A stretch of 64,000 nt of DNA from assembly GCA_008729055.1 (NCBI GenBank), contig SDUX01000009.1, forward strand, positions 442,806 through 506,805, given 5' to 3'. The first letter of the stretch is position 1; every line of letters begins with the position of its first letter. Under the pieces are notes generated by a model, which was given only the letters and a program-made list of their open reading frames with translations, was not told the origin of the DNA and searched no databases. Below are positions 46,364 through 57,033 of this stretch, one piece after another. Source of the DNA: Pyropia haitanensis (lineage: Eukaryota; Rhodophyta; Bangiophyceae; Bangiales; Bangiaceae). A program made the translations under genes and the position numbers.

Positions 46364-48320
46364 CCAGAGTTGTATCATCAATGAGGAGTTTGTCAATATG
46401 ACTGGGCCATGGAAGGTACGCAAGCGGGAGGTGGAGGGTCTGTGTGTCTTTTCTTGTCTTTTTGGCTGGTCTTGCCCGGATCAGAGACACCAGTTCCCAG
46501 CTTTGCAACCAGTCGGGCACTGACCATCACCTGTTTACCTCTTCGGGCACTGACCATCACCTGTTTACCTCTTTCTGCTCCGTTTTTTTTTTTTTGTTGT
46601 TACCATACCTTGTCTTTTCTGCCCCCTTTTCCCCACGGTTTCTCCACAGTTCCAAGAGTCCCGCCTGGAGAACGTCACCTTTACTAACTGCGTCTTCATC
46701 AATCCCGACAATGTCGCCGCCGCCTTTTCGTCGGTCCGCATGACCAACGTGACATTTGCGGGTGGCCGCTTCCGCAACACCAACGGCCGCCCCACGGTGT
46801 TTACCAAGCTGTCCATGACCTCCGTGCTCTTCCGTGACATCCGATGGGAGGCCACCACGGACGTGACGTTTCGGGAGTTTGCCTTTCGGGGCGTCATCTT
46901 TCGGCGCAACGCCTTTGACGGGGGCGTGACCTTTACCGAGGGCTCCTCCTCGGGCCTCATCTTTCGTGACTGCACGTCGGGGCGCCGTGGCTCGGGCCTG
47001 CTGCCGTCGGTGGAGACCTTTGCCCTCACCCGCATGAGCGCCAACACCACCAAGATCCTGGGCTGTACCTTTGCGGGCCCCGCGCAGCTGGCGGCGGCCG
47101 CGGTGCGGGGGATGGACGTTGTCAACAGCACCTTTGGGTCCTCCCTGTCTTGCGTGGACGCGGAAGATAGCCGTAAGCTCCTCGACGCCACCCGTCTGCA
47201 GTTCCTCAACTCGACCATTGGGGGGGCCCTCAACTGTACGGGTGCCAAGCTCACCACGTCGGCCTTTTCGGGCGTCACAGTCGGGGCGGGGGCCAACTTT
47301 GACCGGGGCATCTGGGAGAATGTCGCACTGGTGGATGTGGCGGTCCCGTCCACCGGCCGCTCGTGCCTCGCCCTGTCCTTTGTGGGCGCAACGCTCAAGG
47401 GGGATGGCGTCCGCGGCGGGCAGATGCGCAACGTGACGGTCGGGTGCCTGCTCTCCCTTCGATCCGCAGTGGTGGAGGGGGTGGCGTGGACGGCCGTCAC
47501 GTCGGAGCGCACTGACTATGCGGGCGCCATCTTTCGGCAAGAGTTTGTGGGCCCCGACTGCTGCACGGTGCTGTGCGAGGAAGCCCGCTGCAAGTGCGAC
47601 GTGTCGTCGCGGACCGTGTGCCCGCGGGGCAGCCGGGAGGTGCGCTTTGGCGCCCGCGCCTGCCTGCTGGGGGGGTCCACGGTGATGGCCTCCTCCCCCA
47701 CAGTGGACGGCGCACGCAGTGCCGCCGCCGCGGACCCCGTGCCTGTGGCGGTGCGGCAGCTGGACCACGGGTGGGTGGTGCGGGACGGCGTGGACGGCGC
47801 CGCGTCCGCTTCGCCCATCTATCTCTTTAGCCACCGCACGCCCGTGATTGGGAGGGGCGGGGCAGATGTGGTGACGCTGGAAACGGTCGGGGGACACGCC
47901 CTGACCATCACGTCGGGGCACCTGGTGTACGTGGCAGCGCACGCGGCCGCCACAGCGGTTGGCTCCCCGCGGGCGGCGGCACCGGCCACTACGCTGGTGG
48001 CCGCGTCCTCGGTGGCGGTCGGCGACGCCCTCCTCACCGCCAATGGCTCGGCAGTCGCCGTCGTATCGGCCCGCCCGTGGGTGCTCCCGCCCGGTGCGGA
48101 CCACGGCCTGTACGCGCCGCACTCGGTGTCGGGGTCGCTGGTGGTGGACGGCCTGCGGGTGTCGTGCTGGACGACCGCCGTGCGCCCGTCCGTGGCGGTG
48201 GTGGTAGCCGCCCCCGCCCGTGCGGCGTACGCGCTGTGGGGTGTGCGGGGCGTGCGGTGGATGAGTGGTCTGGAAGGGGGGGGGCTGGCGGCGGCGCTAG
48301 ACCGGTGGTGGCCCTTGTGA
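46364..48320 (+). CDS. Pentapeptide-repeat protein with C-terminal Hedgehog-type Hint (Hog) domain
   Basis: Exons visible: ~46364-46415 (QSCIINEEFVNMTGPWK), a 234-nt GT-AG intron, then 46650-48320 (556 codons, phase 0). The 5' end is not found. The first ~230 codons of the long exon are pentapeptide-like, with Phe every five residues (DVTFREFAFRGVIFRRNAF), which suggests a right-handed beta-helix. A Cys-rich linker follows (CCTVLCEEARCKC). The Hint domain starts at Cys in RACLLGGSTV (codon 47661-47663), the position of the self-processing nucleophile. It contains FSHRTP, the T-x-x-H block ITSGHLVYV, and the Hog signature GLYAPHSVSGSLVVDGLRVS followed by Cys-Trp (usually Cys-Tyr). Such domains cleave themselves at the Cys by an N-S acyl shift. 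Release of the beta-helix part by autoproteolysis is expected but not shown. The stop is at 48318-48320. Confidence 0.85.
46514..46573 (+). repeat. Two tandem 30-bp copies in the intron
   Basis: The 30-base unit beginning CGGGCACTGACCATCACCTG occurs twice in a row inside the 234-nt intron of the Hint-domain gene. It is followed by a T11-type run and the polypyrimidine tract before the acceptor. Confidence 0.9.
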
Positions 48321-48787
48321 GGGGGAGGGGAAAGAGGTGCGGGGTGGGGTCGTGGGGGGGTGCTGGGGGGAATGGTCGTTGGGGGGCGGGGGGGGACGGC
48401 GGGAGAAGACGCGGTCTACCATGCAGGCAATAGCCTGTAGAGGTTGCGGCTGGCCGCCTCAGCGGGGTGCCACCCGGGCGGCGACGCGGTGCAAACTAAA
48501 CCAATGCAACTCATTCTTGCGCGTGCTGCGGCTGCGAGGGCTGTCTGGCGGGCACGCCCGCACCACGCTGCCTCCCCGCTTGCACCGCCCGTCAACACCC
48601 AGCGCCACGGGCGGGAGCCACGCCGTCCACACATAGGCGAGAGCAGCGACGTGTTTCGCCTCCCACAACCTCCAATTAGCCCTTTTGCCCTCTGCAAGTG
48701 CGTACAATACAAGCAGCCGCCCCCCTCCCCCACCGCCACCACCACCCCCCCAACCCCACCCGCCCCCATCCCCAAACACCCCACCCC
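48321..48787. other. Convergent intergenic region
   Basis: The 467 bases between the stops of the Hint gene (+) and the aldehyde dehydrogenase (-). G-rich at first, C-rich after 48715. No gene or clear polyadenylation signal seen. Confidence 0.5.
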
Positions 48788-51700
48788 TCAGTCCCTCTTC
48801 CCCTCCACCTTCCCCCCCCCCCACAGGCGGCCCAACGCAGCCCGCAGCGCCTCCCACAGCACCCGCACCCCCTCCCACCGGGGCCCGTACGCCACGCGCA
48901 GCAGCGCCCGCTTGGCGGCGATGGAGTCTGCCAGGGCCTCCTGAGCGGCGGTCCCGCCCCCACCAACAATCACGGTCTGAGTGACGGTGAGGCTGACGAA
49001 GCCCTCCTTGCCGCCCACCCGCCCTACCCCCGACGCGCGCACCCCCCCAAAGGGCACCCCCGGCAGGGCGGGGTGGAGGAGCACCTCATTCACCGACACC
49101 CCCCCCGCCACCAGCCGCCGCGCAATGGCCTCCCCCGCCCTCTGGTCGGGGCACCACACATACGCGCCGAGGCCAAAGCGCGTCCCGTTGGCCGCCCGCA
49201 CCGCCGTGTCCACGTCGGGCACGGGAATGACCGGGAGGACGGGCCCAAAGGTCTCCTCTGTGAGGAGGCGGGTGCCCGCCGCGGCCTCCAGGGAGGGGAA
49301 TGTCACAACGGTGGGCGGGTAGAAGCGGCCACACGCCGACGGCGCGCCGCCCGTGCGGACCGTGGCGCCCGCCGCCACCGCCTCGGTCACCGCCGCGTGG
49401 ACAGAGTCCAGGTGGCCCGCCGCGATGACCGGCCCGTACGTATACGTGGGCGCCGCGCTGTCGCTGCCGCCCGGCGGGGTGCCCGCCGCCGGCGGGGCGG
49501 CGTAGCCGGCCCGGACGTGAGCGCCCACATGGGCCACCAGCGCCTCCACAAACGCGTCAAACACCGGCGCCAGCACGTAGCAGCGCTCAATCCCCACGCA
49601 CAGCTGCCCACCATTGTAGAAGGCCCCCCGTGCCACCCCCCGCACGGCCTTGTCCATGGAAGCGCCCCCCAACACAATCGCCGGGTCCTTGCCGCCCAGC
49701 TCGAGGGTGCACCCCACACCCCGGGCGGCGGCGGCGGCGGCCACCGCCCGCCCCACCCCCACGCTCCCCACAAACACCACGTGGTTGACGGCGGCCACGA
49801 GGGCCCGCCCCACGTCCGACCCGCCGTGCACGACGCGGATGATGGGCGCGAGGGCGCCCCCCGCCCACGAGGCGAGGGCGGCCGCCAGGGCCGTCCCCAC
49901 CCTTGCCACCGCCTCTGACACCTTGATCAGCATTCCATTGCCGGCGGTCGCGGCGGCGAGCGCCACGGGCAGCGTCAGGTTGAGGGGAAAGTTGTAGGGC
50001 CCGAGGACGCCCACCACCCCCACCGGCAGCCGCCGTACCACCACCGACCGGCCCGCCGCGAGGAGCAAGTTGGGGCGGGACTCCTCTGCCAGCCACCCCG
50101 CCGCGGACGCCACCACGTGCCGCCCCGCCGCGGCGGTGACGAGCACCTCGTCCAGGCAGGCGCCGGGGGTCTTGCCGGTGGCCGCCCCGAGGGCGCCCAT
50201 CAGCGCGTCCGTCCCGTGGGGGGAGGTGAGGTCGTCGAGGAAGGCCGAGACCGCGGCCGTGCGGGCGGCCACGGGGGTGGCGGCCCAGGCAGTGGCGGCG
50301 GTGCGCAGGTCGGCCACCAGCGCAGTGGGGCCACCGGCGAGTACCTTAGAATCGCGGGATGCACAGCAAATTGGACGTGTCGAGTCGTGCAAGGTGGCCC
50401 GTGGGGCCTCTGGAGGCCGATATGCACTGCACACACGTACATTCACGCCGTAGCGCCAAGGCTTGCGCGCTGGGCGTGTTGCCTTCACCACGTCTGTCAC
50501 CAGCTCGTCACGGCCCATCTTCTCGTATAAAAACTGAAGCTGACCCATGTCGTCCGGCTAAGATGCAATTTTGTCGTGCAGGGTTTTGCAGGACATCTGT
50601 CGACCGCTGCACGCCCACCAGTGAAACACTGATGTCACAGGCAACATATCCGTACATGTACACACAGAAGAACTGCACCGGAGTGCCACCATTTCGTGAA
50701 TTCGTGATCGCTGCGACAACGTGTTGCACTCCGTAACTGCGCGCGTGCCCGACACCGCACGAATCATGCTCAACCGTACCACGCAGACGTGCACGGACCG
50801 ACGCCGTGTCATGGCCCGCCGCGGGCTCCGTGCCGCGCACCACACCGCACTTGAGCTCGAACGGTCGCGACCGGCGTCGGCGCTGCACGTTACCGACGCC
50901 GTGTGTCACTTTGCGCGCGTCGACGGCGCACCCGTTTCCACCCCATGCGCATCCCCCCCCCCCCCCCCCCCTGCACCATCGTCGCCGCGCGCCCGAAGCC
51001 GTGTGTCGGTGTGCGGGTGTGGTGGGAACACCCCTTTGCCCCCCCCCCCCCCCCCCCCCCCCCACATCCTGCCCCCTTTCCCTGTACACCGCTCACCCGT
51101 CGACCGCGGCGGTGGGGAGGACGGCACGCGCCTCGTTCATCTGCTGCGACCTGTAACGACGGCCACGGTATGCTCCTCGCCGGGGAGGGCGGCCGGCGGC
51201 AGCACTTAGTCACCGCCCGACTGGCCACGCTCCGCCATCCGCACGTAGTCCCCGTATACACCAAGCGCATGGAGCTCGCCCGCTATCACGGTCCCCGCCA
51301 CGGTAGAAGATGTGCTCGTAGCTGTACCAAGGTGAAAGTGGGGAGGATGTACGTGGGGGCACAGTGCGGTGTGAGAAGCGACATGTGCACAGGTGATCGC
51401 ACAGCGACGTGTCAACATGCGCATGTGAAAGCGTGTCGAAACGCGCCAGCTGGGTGTCGAGCTCGGCATTGTCGACTTTGCACAGTGCCGCATCGCGCAT
51501 GGAAAATGGTGCGTTCTGCCGAAAACACGTGCGTCTGTGAACGCAATTGCCTGCTGTTGCAACGCTCTCGAGCACAATACGTGCATCTGCGTGCAGAGAT
51601 TGGAGGTGAAATGCACGGCCGTCGGCGTCCCCAGAGGCCTGAAACTGGCGAAAACACGTGCATGCACGCACATCATGGGATCCTAAGGTACTGGCCGATG

Positions 51701-51801
51701 GCCCCACTGCGCAGGGGGGGGACCGCGGGGGGGGGGGTGACTGCCTGCGTGGCGTACGTCTCGCCCGTGGCGGGATTGGTGCAGCGCAGCAGCTCCGCAT
51801 C
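48788..51801 (-). pseudogene. Aldehyde dehydrogenase superfamily gene interrupted by a TIR element
   Basis: NAD(P)-dependent oxidation of an aldehyde to an acid. The body is 50320-48788 (510 residues). It has the cofactor/catalytic Asn in GPYNFPLNL, the general-base Glu in LELGGKDP (codon ~49702-49700), the catalytic Cys in NGGQLCVGIE (codon 49600-49598), ETFGPVLPV, and the C-terminal FGGVRASGVGR block. The usual Lys-Pro-Ser-Glu reads KVSE. The N-terminal family motif CTNPATGETYATQ lies at 51801-51712, beyond the element at 50321-51711. Removing the element and one CTG joins the frames and leaves 27 residues between NPATGE and the Trp of AWAATPV, a usual family spacing. The true first exon upstream of 51801 is not resolved. 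The substrate is not predictable. I call it pseudogene because no GT-AG pair I tried removes the element in frame. If it is spliced, the gene is functional. Confidence 0.75.
50321..51711. mobile_element. 1,391-bp TIR element inserted in the dehydrogenase gene
   Basis: Terminal inverted repeats of 33 bp (50321-50353 and 51679-51711) start CGCAGTGGGGCCA and contain GTACCTTAG, with three mismatches. Both sides are flanked by CAG on the plus strand (50318-50320 and 51712-51714), a 3-bp target duplication. No transposase is recognisable inside, so it is non-autonomous. Three-base duplications occur in CACTA and PIF/Harbinger groups, but these ends do not identify either. The interior includes C-runs at 50957-50972 and 51042-51062. 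Confidence 0.85.
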
Positions 51802-51814
51802 GGGGGGGGGGAGG

Positions 51815-51965
51815 GGGGGCCGGCCATTGTGGGAGCGGGGGGGGGTGACGGGCAGGCGGGGGTGGGGCTGATGGGGAGGTGGGGGGGGGGGGCGGGCAGG
51901 CGGGGGGGGCGGATAGGGAGGTGGGGGGGGGATGACGGGCAGGCGGGGGAGGGAGTAGCGGGCGC
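51815..51965. repeat. G-rich minisatellite
   Basis: Irregular tandem units of TGACGGGCAGGCGGGGG and GATAGGGAGGTGGGGG type with long G-runs on the plus strand. It may be a pyrimidine-rich intron of the dehydrogenase gene on the minus strand. Many G-runs could form quadruplexes. Confidence 0.55.
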
Positions 51966-52569
51966 ACACAGCAGAGGGACGCTGCGCAACAGCTCTGGGA
52001 CCGCCAAGCTGGAGGTGGGACAGCACGCAGCTGTGCCAGCAGTGCACCTGATCCTTGTGCCGCCTGGCCCCTCCCGAGAGCCCGCCCCATCTTTGATTAC
52101 CATCGCGATTCCGATGAGAACGACCGTCGTCGATTTGACCATAATATTCATCATGATAAAATTCGATGGCGGATTTCGATGCCAAGACGGTACCAAGCCA
52201 TGACTGCAGCACTCAGCCGGTATCCATAAGCTGGGTCTGGCAGCAGCCGTACGGCGGAAGTGCTCGGCACGCCACCGACGGCGGCCAGGGCGCCGCCGCC
52301 GCCTCCGCTGTGGGCGACCCCGCCTGGGCCTTGGCGGCCCCGCGGCGCGGGGGCAGGGTGGCGGCGAGGCCACCCGCCAGACGCGGGCCTCCCCCGCCCC
52401 CCCCCGCCGCGGGCGCCTCCCCCCCCCGCCGCCGTCCGCCTCGCGCCGGCGGCGGGCGCCAGGGGCGCCCTCCTTCCGACGCGCCTGCTGTCGGGGGTAG
52501 CCGCCGCGGGACGCCGCCGCACCCCCCCCCCCGACAATGCCGCGGCCGCGACCGCCTGGTGCCGGCCCT
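51966..52569. other. Unassigned, upstream of dehydrogenase and downstream of BAH gene
   Basis: Should contain the 5' end of the dehydrogenase gene and the 3' end of the BAH gene, both on the minus strand. An AT-richer stretch at 52080-52190 could be promoter or UTR. C-runs fill 52380-52600. I cannot place exon limits. Confidence 0.4.
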
Positions 52570-52976
52570 TCACCCCCCCCCCCGCCCCCGCCCCCCCCAC
52601 CCCCGCCCGTGAGCCGCCGCCCGCGCCGCCAGGAGCGCCACGTCCTCCCGCCCCAGCCGCCCCACCCACCGGGCGCCGACGGCGACGGAGCGGCGGCACT
52701 CGTAGCCCGCGGCCACCACCGCGGGTGGGATGCCCGGCCCCCCCGGCCCCGCCGCGGTCAGCCGCGCCCAGTCCCCGGCGGGCCACACGTCCACCCGGTC
52801 CAGGATGGTGGCCACCCCGTTGGCGTCGGGGTGGTCACTCAGGAAGACCTCCCGCGGGTGGGTGCCGGGGGGGACGTCCACGCCCGCCGCCTCCAGGTCG
52901 GCGGGGCCATAGTACCAGACGCCGAGGAAGCCCATGGCGGCGGGCGACCGGCCGCCACCCCCGTCATTGCCGTCGA

Positions 52977-53021
<45 letters not shown>

Positions 53022-53262
53022 GGGGGGCGACCGCGGTGCCCGCCGCCGGCGGCGCCCCCGCCGGGGCGTCGGCGAAAAAGTGGTCGATGCGCGCGAGGAG
53101 GGAGCCCCCGCGGTGGTTCTCGGGCGGCTGCAGCCGCACCGAGTCCCCCGCCCGGAGGGTGATGCCCACGCCTGGGAGGTGGCAGCAGGGCACCCGCACC
53201 CGCGCGGTGGGGGGGGGGGGGAAGCTGCCCTGGCGGGGGGGGGAGGAGGCGTCGCTGGGCAT
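52570..53262 (-). CDS. BAH-domain protein
   Basis: A bromo-adjacent-homology domain, a protein or histone interaction module of chromatin proteins. The ATG at 53262 gives MPSDASSPPRQGSF. The BAH core follows: ITLRAGDSVRLQPP (about residues 35-48), SLLARIDHFFAD, then MGFLGVWYYGPADLE, HPREVFLSDHPDANGVATIL and YECRRSVAVG. Between the first and second halves sits a Gly-rich insert encoded by GGC repeats (52976-53030) that lengthens a loop. The frame ends at 52570 after a Gly/Arg-rich tail, 230 residues in total. Family members usually carry further domains (PHD finger, methyltransferase), none of which is visible, so more exons downstream are possible. The start is chosen as the first ATG before the domain. 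The upstream frame is open but of low-complexity composition. Confidence 0.75.
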
Positions 53263-54373
53263 GGCCGCGGGGGTAGGGGAGGGCGCGGGCGAAACAAGAG
53301 CGGCGTTGGGGGATAAGTGGGGCGTTGGGGGACGGGGGTGGGTGGCGGGGGGGGCAGGGGAGAGCGGGGGGGGGGAACGCGGGGGGCGTGGAAGGAGCGG
53401 CAGTGGAGAAGGATGAGAGGCAGGGGGGGCGAGGGGAGCGGGCGTGCTCAAGAGGCGCACTGAAGGATGGATGGTGGGGGGGGGGGGGGGGGGGGGGGGA
53501 GAAATTAGTGGAGACGCAATACGCGGGGAAGGGGAGTGGGGGAGGGGGGACAGGGCGACAGGAAAAGTGGAGGGGAGATGCACTGGGGGAGGGGTTGGGC
53601 GGGACAGTCCGCGGCGCGGGCGAGCGCGGCTGTCGGCGCGGCACGCACCGTGCACGGCCGCAACGGGCGGCGAACGGCTGTGGGGTGGTCGGGTCGGGGC
53701 TGGTGGGGGGGGGGGGGGCACGGTGGCGCGCACGGGCGGCCCCCGCCCACCCACGCGGGGACGCCGCCCCGCTGGCGACGGCCGCGGTGTCGCGCGTGTC
53801 ATCCACGGTGCGCTCGAGTCGCCTGCACGGCTCCTTTGGGGGATCCCACGGGGGATCTGAGGAGGCCCGGCGCGCTCCCGCGCGGGTGAGCCGCGGCAGC
53901 TGGAATTCGTGCATGCCTGGCGGTGGGGTTTTGCGTGGGCCGTGGCGCGAAAGCCATGGCCGGCGCGTCGTACTCGGGCCGGTGGCCCGTGGGGCCGACC
54001 CGCCCGCCTGCGCGGTGGTCGCGGGAGCTGACCCCCCTCCCCTGCGGCGAGCGCTGTCGCCCCCCCCCCCCGTCCCGCCTCGCACCCCCGCCTACCCCGC
54101 ACAGCTTCTTCGCCATGGCCCGCACCACTGGAAGGTTTCTTCCCCTCGCCGTCTGAGGGGGCCCCACCCGCCGTGCGGGTGGCCGCGGAGTATGGCTGCT
54201 ACTGTACAGTACACAAGGGATGACACGCGCGCCAGCGAGAGGATCCACCCCCTCGAGCCCAATGCAAGTCCATCCCCCCCCCCACCCCACCCCCCCCACG
54301 CCCCATCTCCCCCCCTCCACCCCCCTCCCCCCACGCCCCAGCTCCCCCCCCCACGCCGCTGCTCACGCCGTGG
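53263..54373. other. Intergenic, G/C-run rich, likely promoter of BAH gene
   Basis: Contains very long G-runs (53474-53499 region, 53705-53718) and C-runs (54276-54350). Frames crossing it are composition-driven. No motif I can assign. Confidence 0.45.
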
Positions 54374-55539
54374 CTACTCATCCACCAGAATGTACGTAAT
54401 GGCCGAGAAGCAGTTGTCCCTCAAGACAATGTCCACCCCCCCCAGCTTGCACCCCCACTTGCGGAGCATCGTGCGCTGGCACGCATCTATCTCCAGCCGC
54501 CGCTGCACATTCACAAACGCCCACATCACGTTCCCAAACTCGGGTGTCCCGCGGGTGGTGAGCCGCCCAAACGCCTTGGCCAGCGCGCCGTCCGCGGCCG
54601 CCGCCGCCACCCCCGACCGGGCGGCTTCGATGAGGTCGGTGGCGTATGCGCGGCTGACCTCCACGTCCTCCCGGGATCCGAGGCGCGTGAAGTGCCCGCC
54701 ACTAAACACCTCCCACTCCAGCCGCAGCACCGCGTCGTGGGCAGTCACAAACGCCCCCACGTCGGTGGTGATGGCGAGGGTGAAGGGCGGCGCCCAGCCG
54801 GGAAGTACCACATCCACCCAGTGGACGATGCCGGGCGCGCGGGGCCCCGCGGGCGGGATGTGGACGGCCAGGTCGTCCTCCGTGTGGCCGCCCACGACGG
54901 TGAGGGAGAGGGCCAGCCGGGGGGCCACCCTCAGCACCGCCCCCGTGGGGGGGACCAGCCGCGTGACGGGCACCGCCCGGGGGGCAGCGGAGCGGTTGAT
55001 CAGGTCCCGTGCCGAGGCGGTGCCCCACACCGTAACACGCGCCCGCGGGTGGGTGGCGGCGGCCCAGCGGGCAAGTCGGGCCGCCCCGCCAATGTGGTCA
55101 AAGTGGGCGTGGCTGTACACCAGATGAATGGCGGACGGGGTGGCGCCGTCGAGTGCCTCTTCGACAGCCGCCGTCAGGCGAGTGCGGGACCCCGTTGGGA
55201 TGTTTGACCTAGCCGAGTCGGGCATGTCCACCACCACCAGCCGCCGCCGCGCCACAAGGATGAGGGAGAAGTATCCCCCATCCCAGTAGGAGAAGACCCC
55301 CTCCCGGAGGGGCGTCAAATTGTACCCTACCGCCCGCAGCGGGGGGGCAATGGACTCGGGGGGACGGGCAGGATCGGGTCGCAACGGGCGCCCGAGGGGA
55401 GGTCGCGCAGGCAGCGCGCCAGACCCGCACGGCACGCCACGGTGCCGTTGCGGGGGGTGGTGGCTGCCGCCTGCGGGAGGGGGGCCGTGAGGCCCAGCAC
55501 AAGCAAGGCAGCCAGAATGACCGCCGCGTGTCGCATCAT
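54374..55539 (-). CDS. Secreted metallo-beta-lactamase-fold hydrolase, frameshifted near N-terminus
   Basis: The ATG at 55539 begins a signal peptide (MMRHAAVILAALLVLGLTAP) and a short Cys-containing segment (CRAGLARCLRDLPSGARC). The hydrolase domain lies in a different frame, down to 54374. The shift falls near a run of seven G at 55341-55347 (seven C on the coding strand), where a one-base change would join the frames. Domain motifs: metal-binding HAHFDH (codons 55111-55094), a third His in VGGHTEDD, an Asp in HWVDVVLPGW, and SGGHFTRLG. Two metal ions (usually zinc) are expected, and the substrate is unknown. A sequencing or assembly error, true polymorphism or a small intron are all possible. 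The domain itself is intact. An upstream extension in the domain frame to 55837 is not protein-like. Confidence 0.75.
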
Positions 55540-55807
55540 GGTGGCCGGCAGGGACGGGGTGGTGGAGTGGGACGATGAGGGAGACTGCTGCGTCGTCCGT
55601 GACCGGGTGGACCTGTGGATGTGTGCCGCTGCTGGGGGTCGAAGAGTTCTCCTGGTCAGCTGGTGCGTACGCATCCTTTGGGGCAGGTGTGGGAGCCCCC
55701 AACCGACTGACAGTGCCACACCTCGGGGCTTGTCGTGTGCTTCGCCGAAACTGCGGCCGGACGCCCACTGATTCCGAAGACGGCTTGCGCCGCGTGCGAG
55801 CAGTGCT
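55540..55807. other. Upstream region of the hydrolase gene
   Basis: Between the hydrolase start and the next foldback element. No clear TATA box, and no gene recognised. Confidence 0.4.
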
Positions 55808-57033
55808 CCCAGCGCAGTGCCTGCTAAACCGTCTCAAAAAAAACCTGCTTTTTCGGTTGCGGTGCCCCTTGCGGGCTTGCGTCGGATCTTGCTTTCACGC
55901 AAGCCAGTCTGCGGGACAAGCAAGATTTTTCTGTGGAGTCTGCTTGTTCCGCAAGTCAGCCATTCTTGCGCGACCCTTTGCGGAAATCTCCCACGCCGCG
56001 ACGGTCAACGACCGTCGCAGCGTACCCAATCAGAGACCAGGACGGAACAGGTGTTCGAAGCCCTGGGCCGTCCTGGCTACCTGGACCAGCGCCGGGTTCT
56101 CGCTCTTCCGCTGAGACAGTAGCTGCTCGTTTACCTGCAACAGCACCGCAGTCGAGCCGCACACCTCAAGGCGGAGTATTTCCACCTCCTGCCGCAGGCA
56201 ATCAGGGTCCGGCTTCTACGCCTCAGTGGATGCCGCTTCCATGGCGATACCTACCGTCGAGAGCGAGGGGGAAGCGGAGGCGTGCTGAGGGAAGGGGGAG
56301 GCGGGAGAGGGAGCTACTATCGGCTGAAGCGAAGTTGACGGCGGGCACCATCCCCGCACAGCGCCACCGTTACCAGTTACCACAGCCTGCAGTGGCTGCC
56401 GCTCCGCAGCGCCCCAAAGAGCCGTCATCACTGCGACCCCCACGGACGAGAACGGGGGGAGAGCGGACGGGCGTGGGGGAGTGAAGGTAAGGGGGCTACC
56501 TGCGGGCAGAGAAGCGGTTGAGCGGAGTGGAGGGGGGGGGGGAGGAAGAGGGTGCCACCCCTTCGCGCTACGCCATCCGCCCAAGCCGGGTCGTCAAGCG
56601 CCTCGTCAAGGCGTCTCCCTCGACGTCACTTTTCTTACCACCGGGCCCCGCAGAGTGCGGGAGATTTTCGCCGCAATGGCCCATGCAGAGGCGACTCCGC
56701 AAGATGGTTTGCGGCGACCACAAGCCACCTTGCGGTCATTGCAAACGTCCCAAGGTGCGGATTGCATGGAGCCCTGCAGTGAAGCGTTTCGGTCCGTCGC
56801 CATCGGTGATTTTCTATGGCCAGACAGCTGAGCTCCATGCGCTTCTGTCCGTATGAGATGAACTCCGTCGATGGACCGAAAGGCACCCATGTAAATGAAA
56901 AACAAAAAAACTGAGAAAAATCGGGGCTCACACTGTCGAAACAGACGGTGACAACTGCTTGCGGGCCGGCCCAAGCAAAGGAAAAGCAAGAATTTTTTGA
57001 GACGGTTTAGCAGGCACTGCGCAGTGCATCGGG
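55808..57033. mobile_element. Second foldback/MITE-like element with degenerate inverted ends
   Basis: GCGCAGTGCCTGCTAAACCG followed by TCTC and an A-run near 55815-55845 reappears inverted at about 56990-57030. Weaker inverted similarity continues inward: the frames AQCLLNRLKK are shared, and CGGAAATCTCCC near 55980 faces the complement near 56650. No transposase is visible. Outer limits are approximate, and no target duplication was identified. Confidence 0.6.

Noticed and set aside
53325..55127. 600-codon plus-strand frame
   Set aside because: Runs antisense over the metallo-hydrolase and the G-run region; shadow of the real minus-strand gene.
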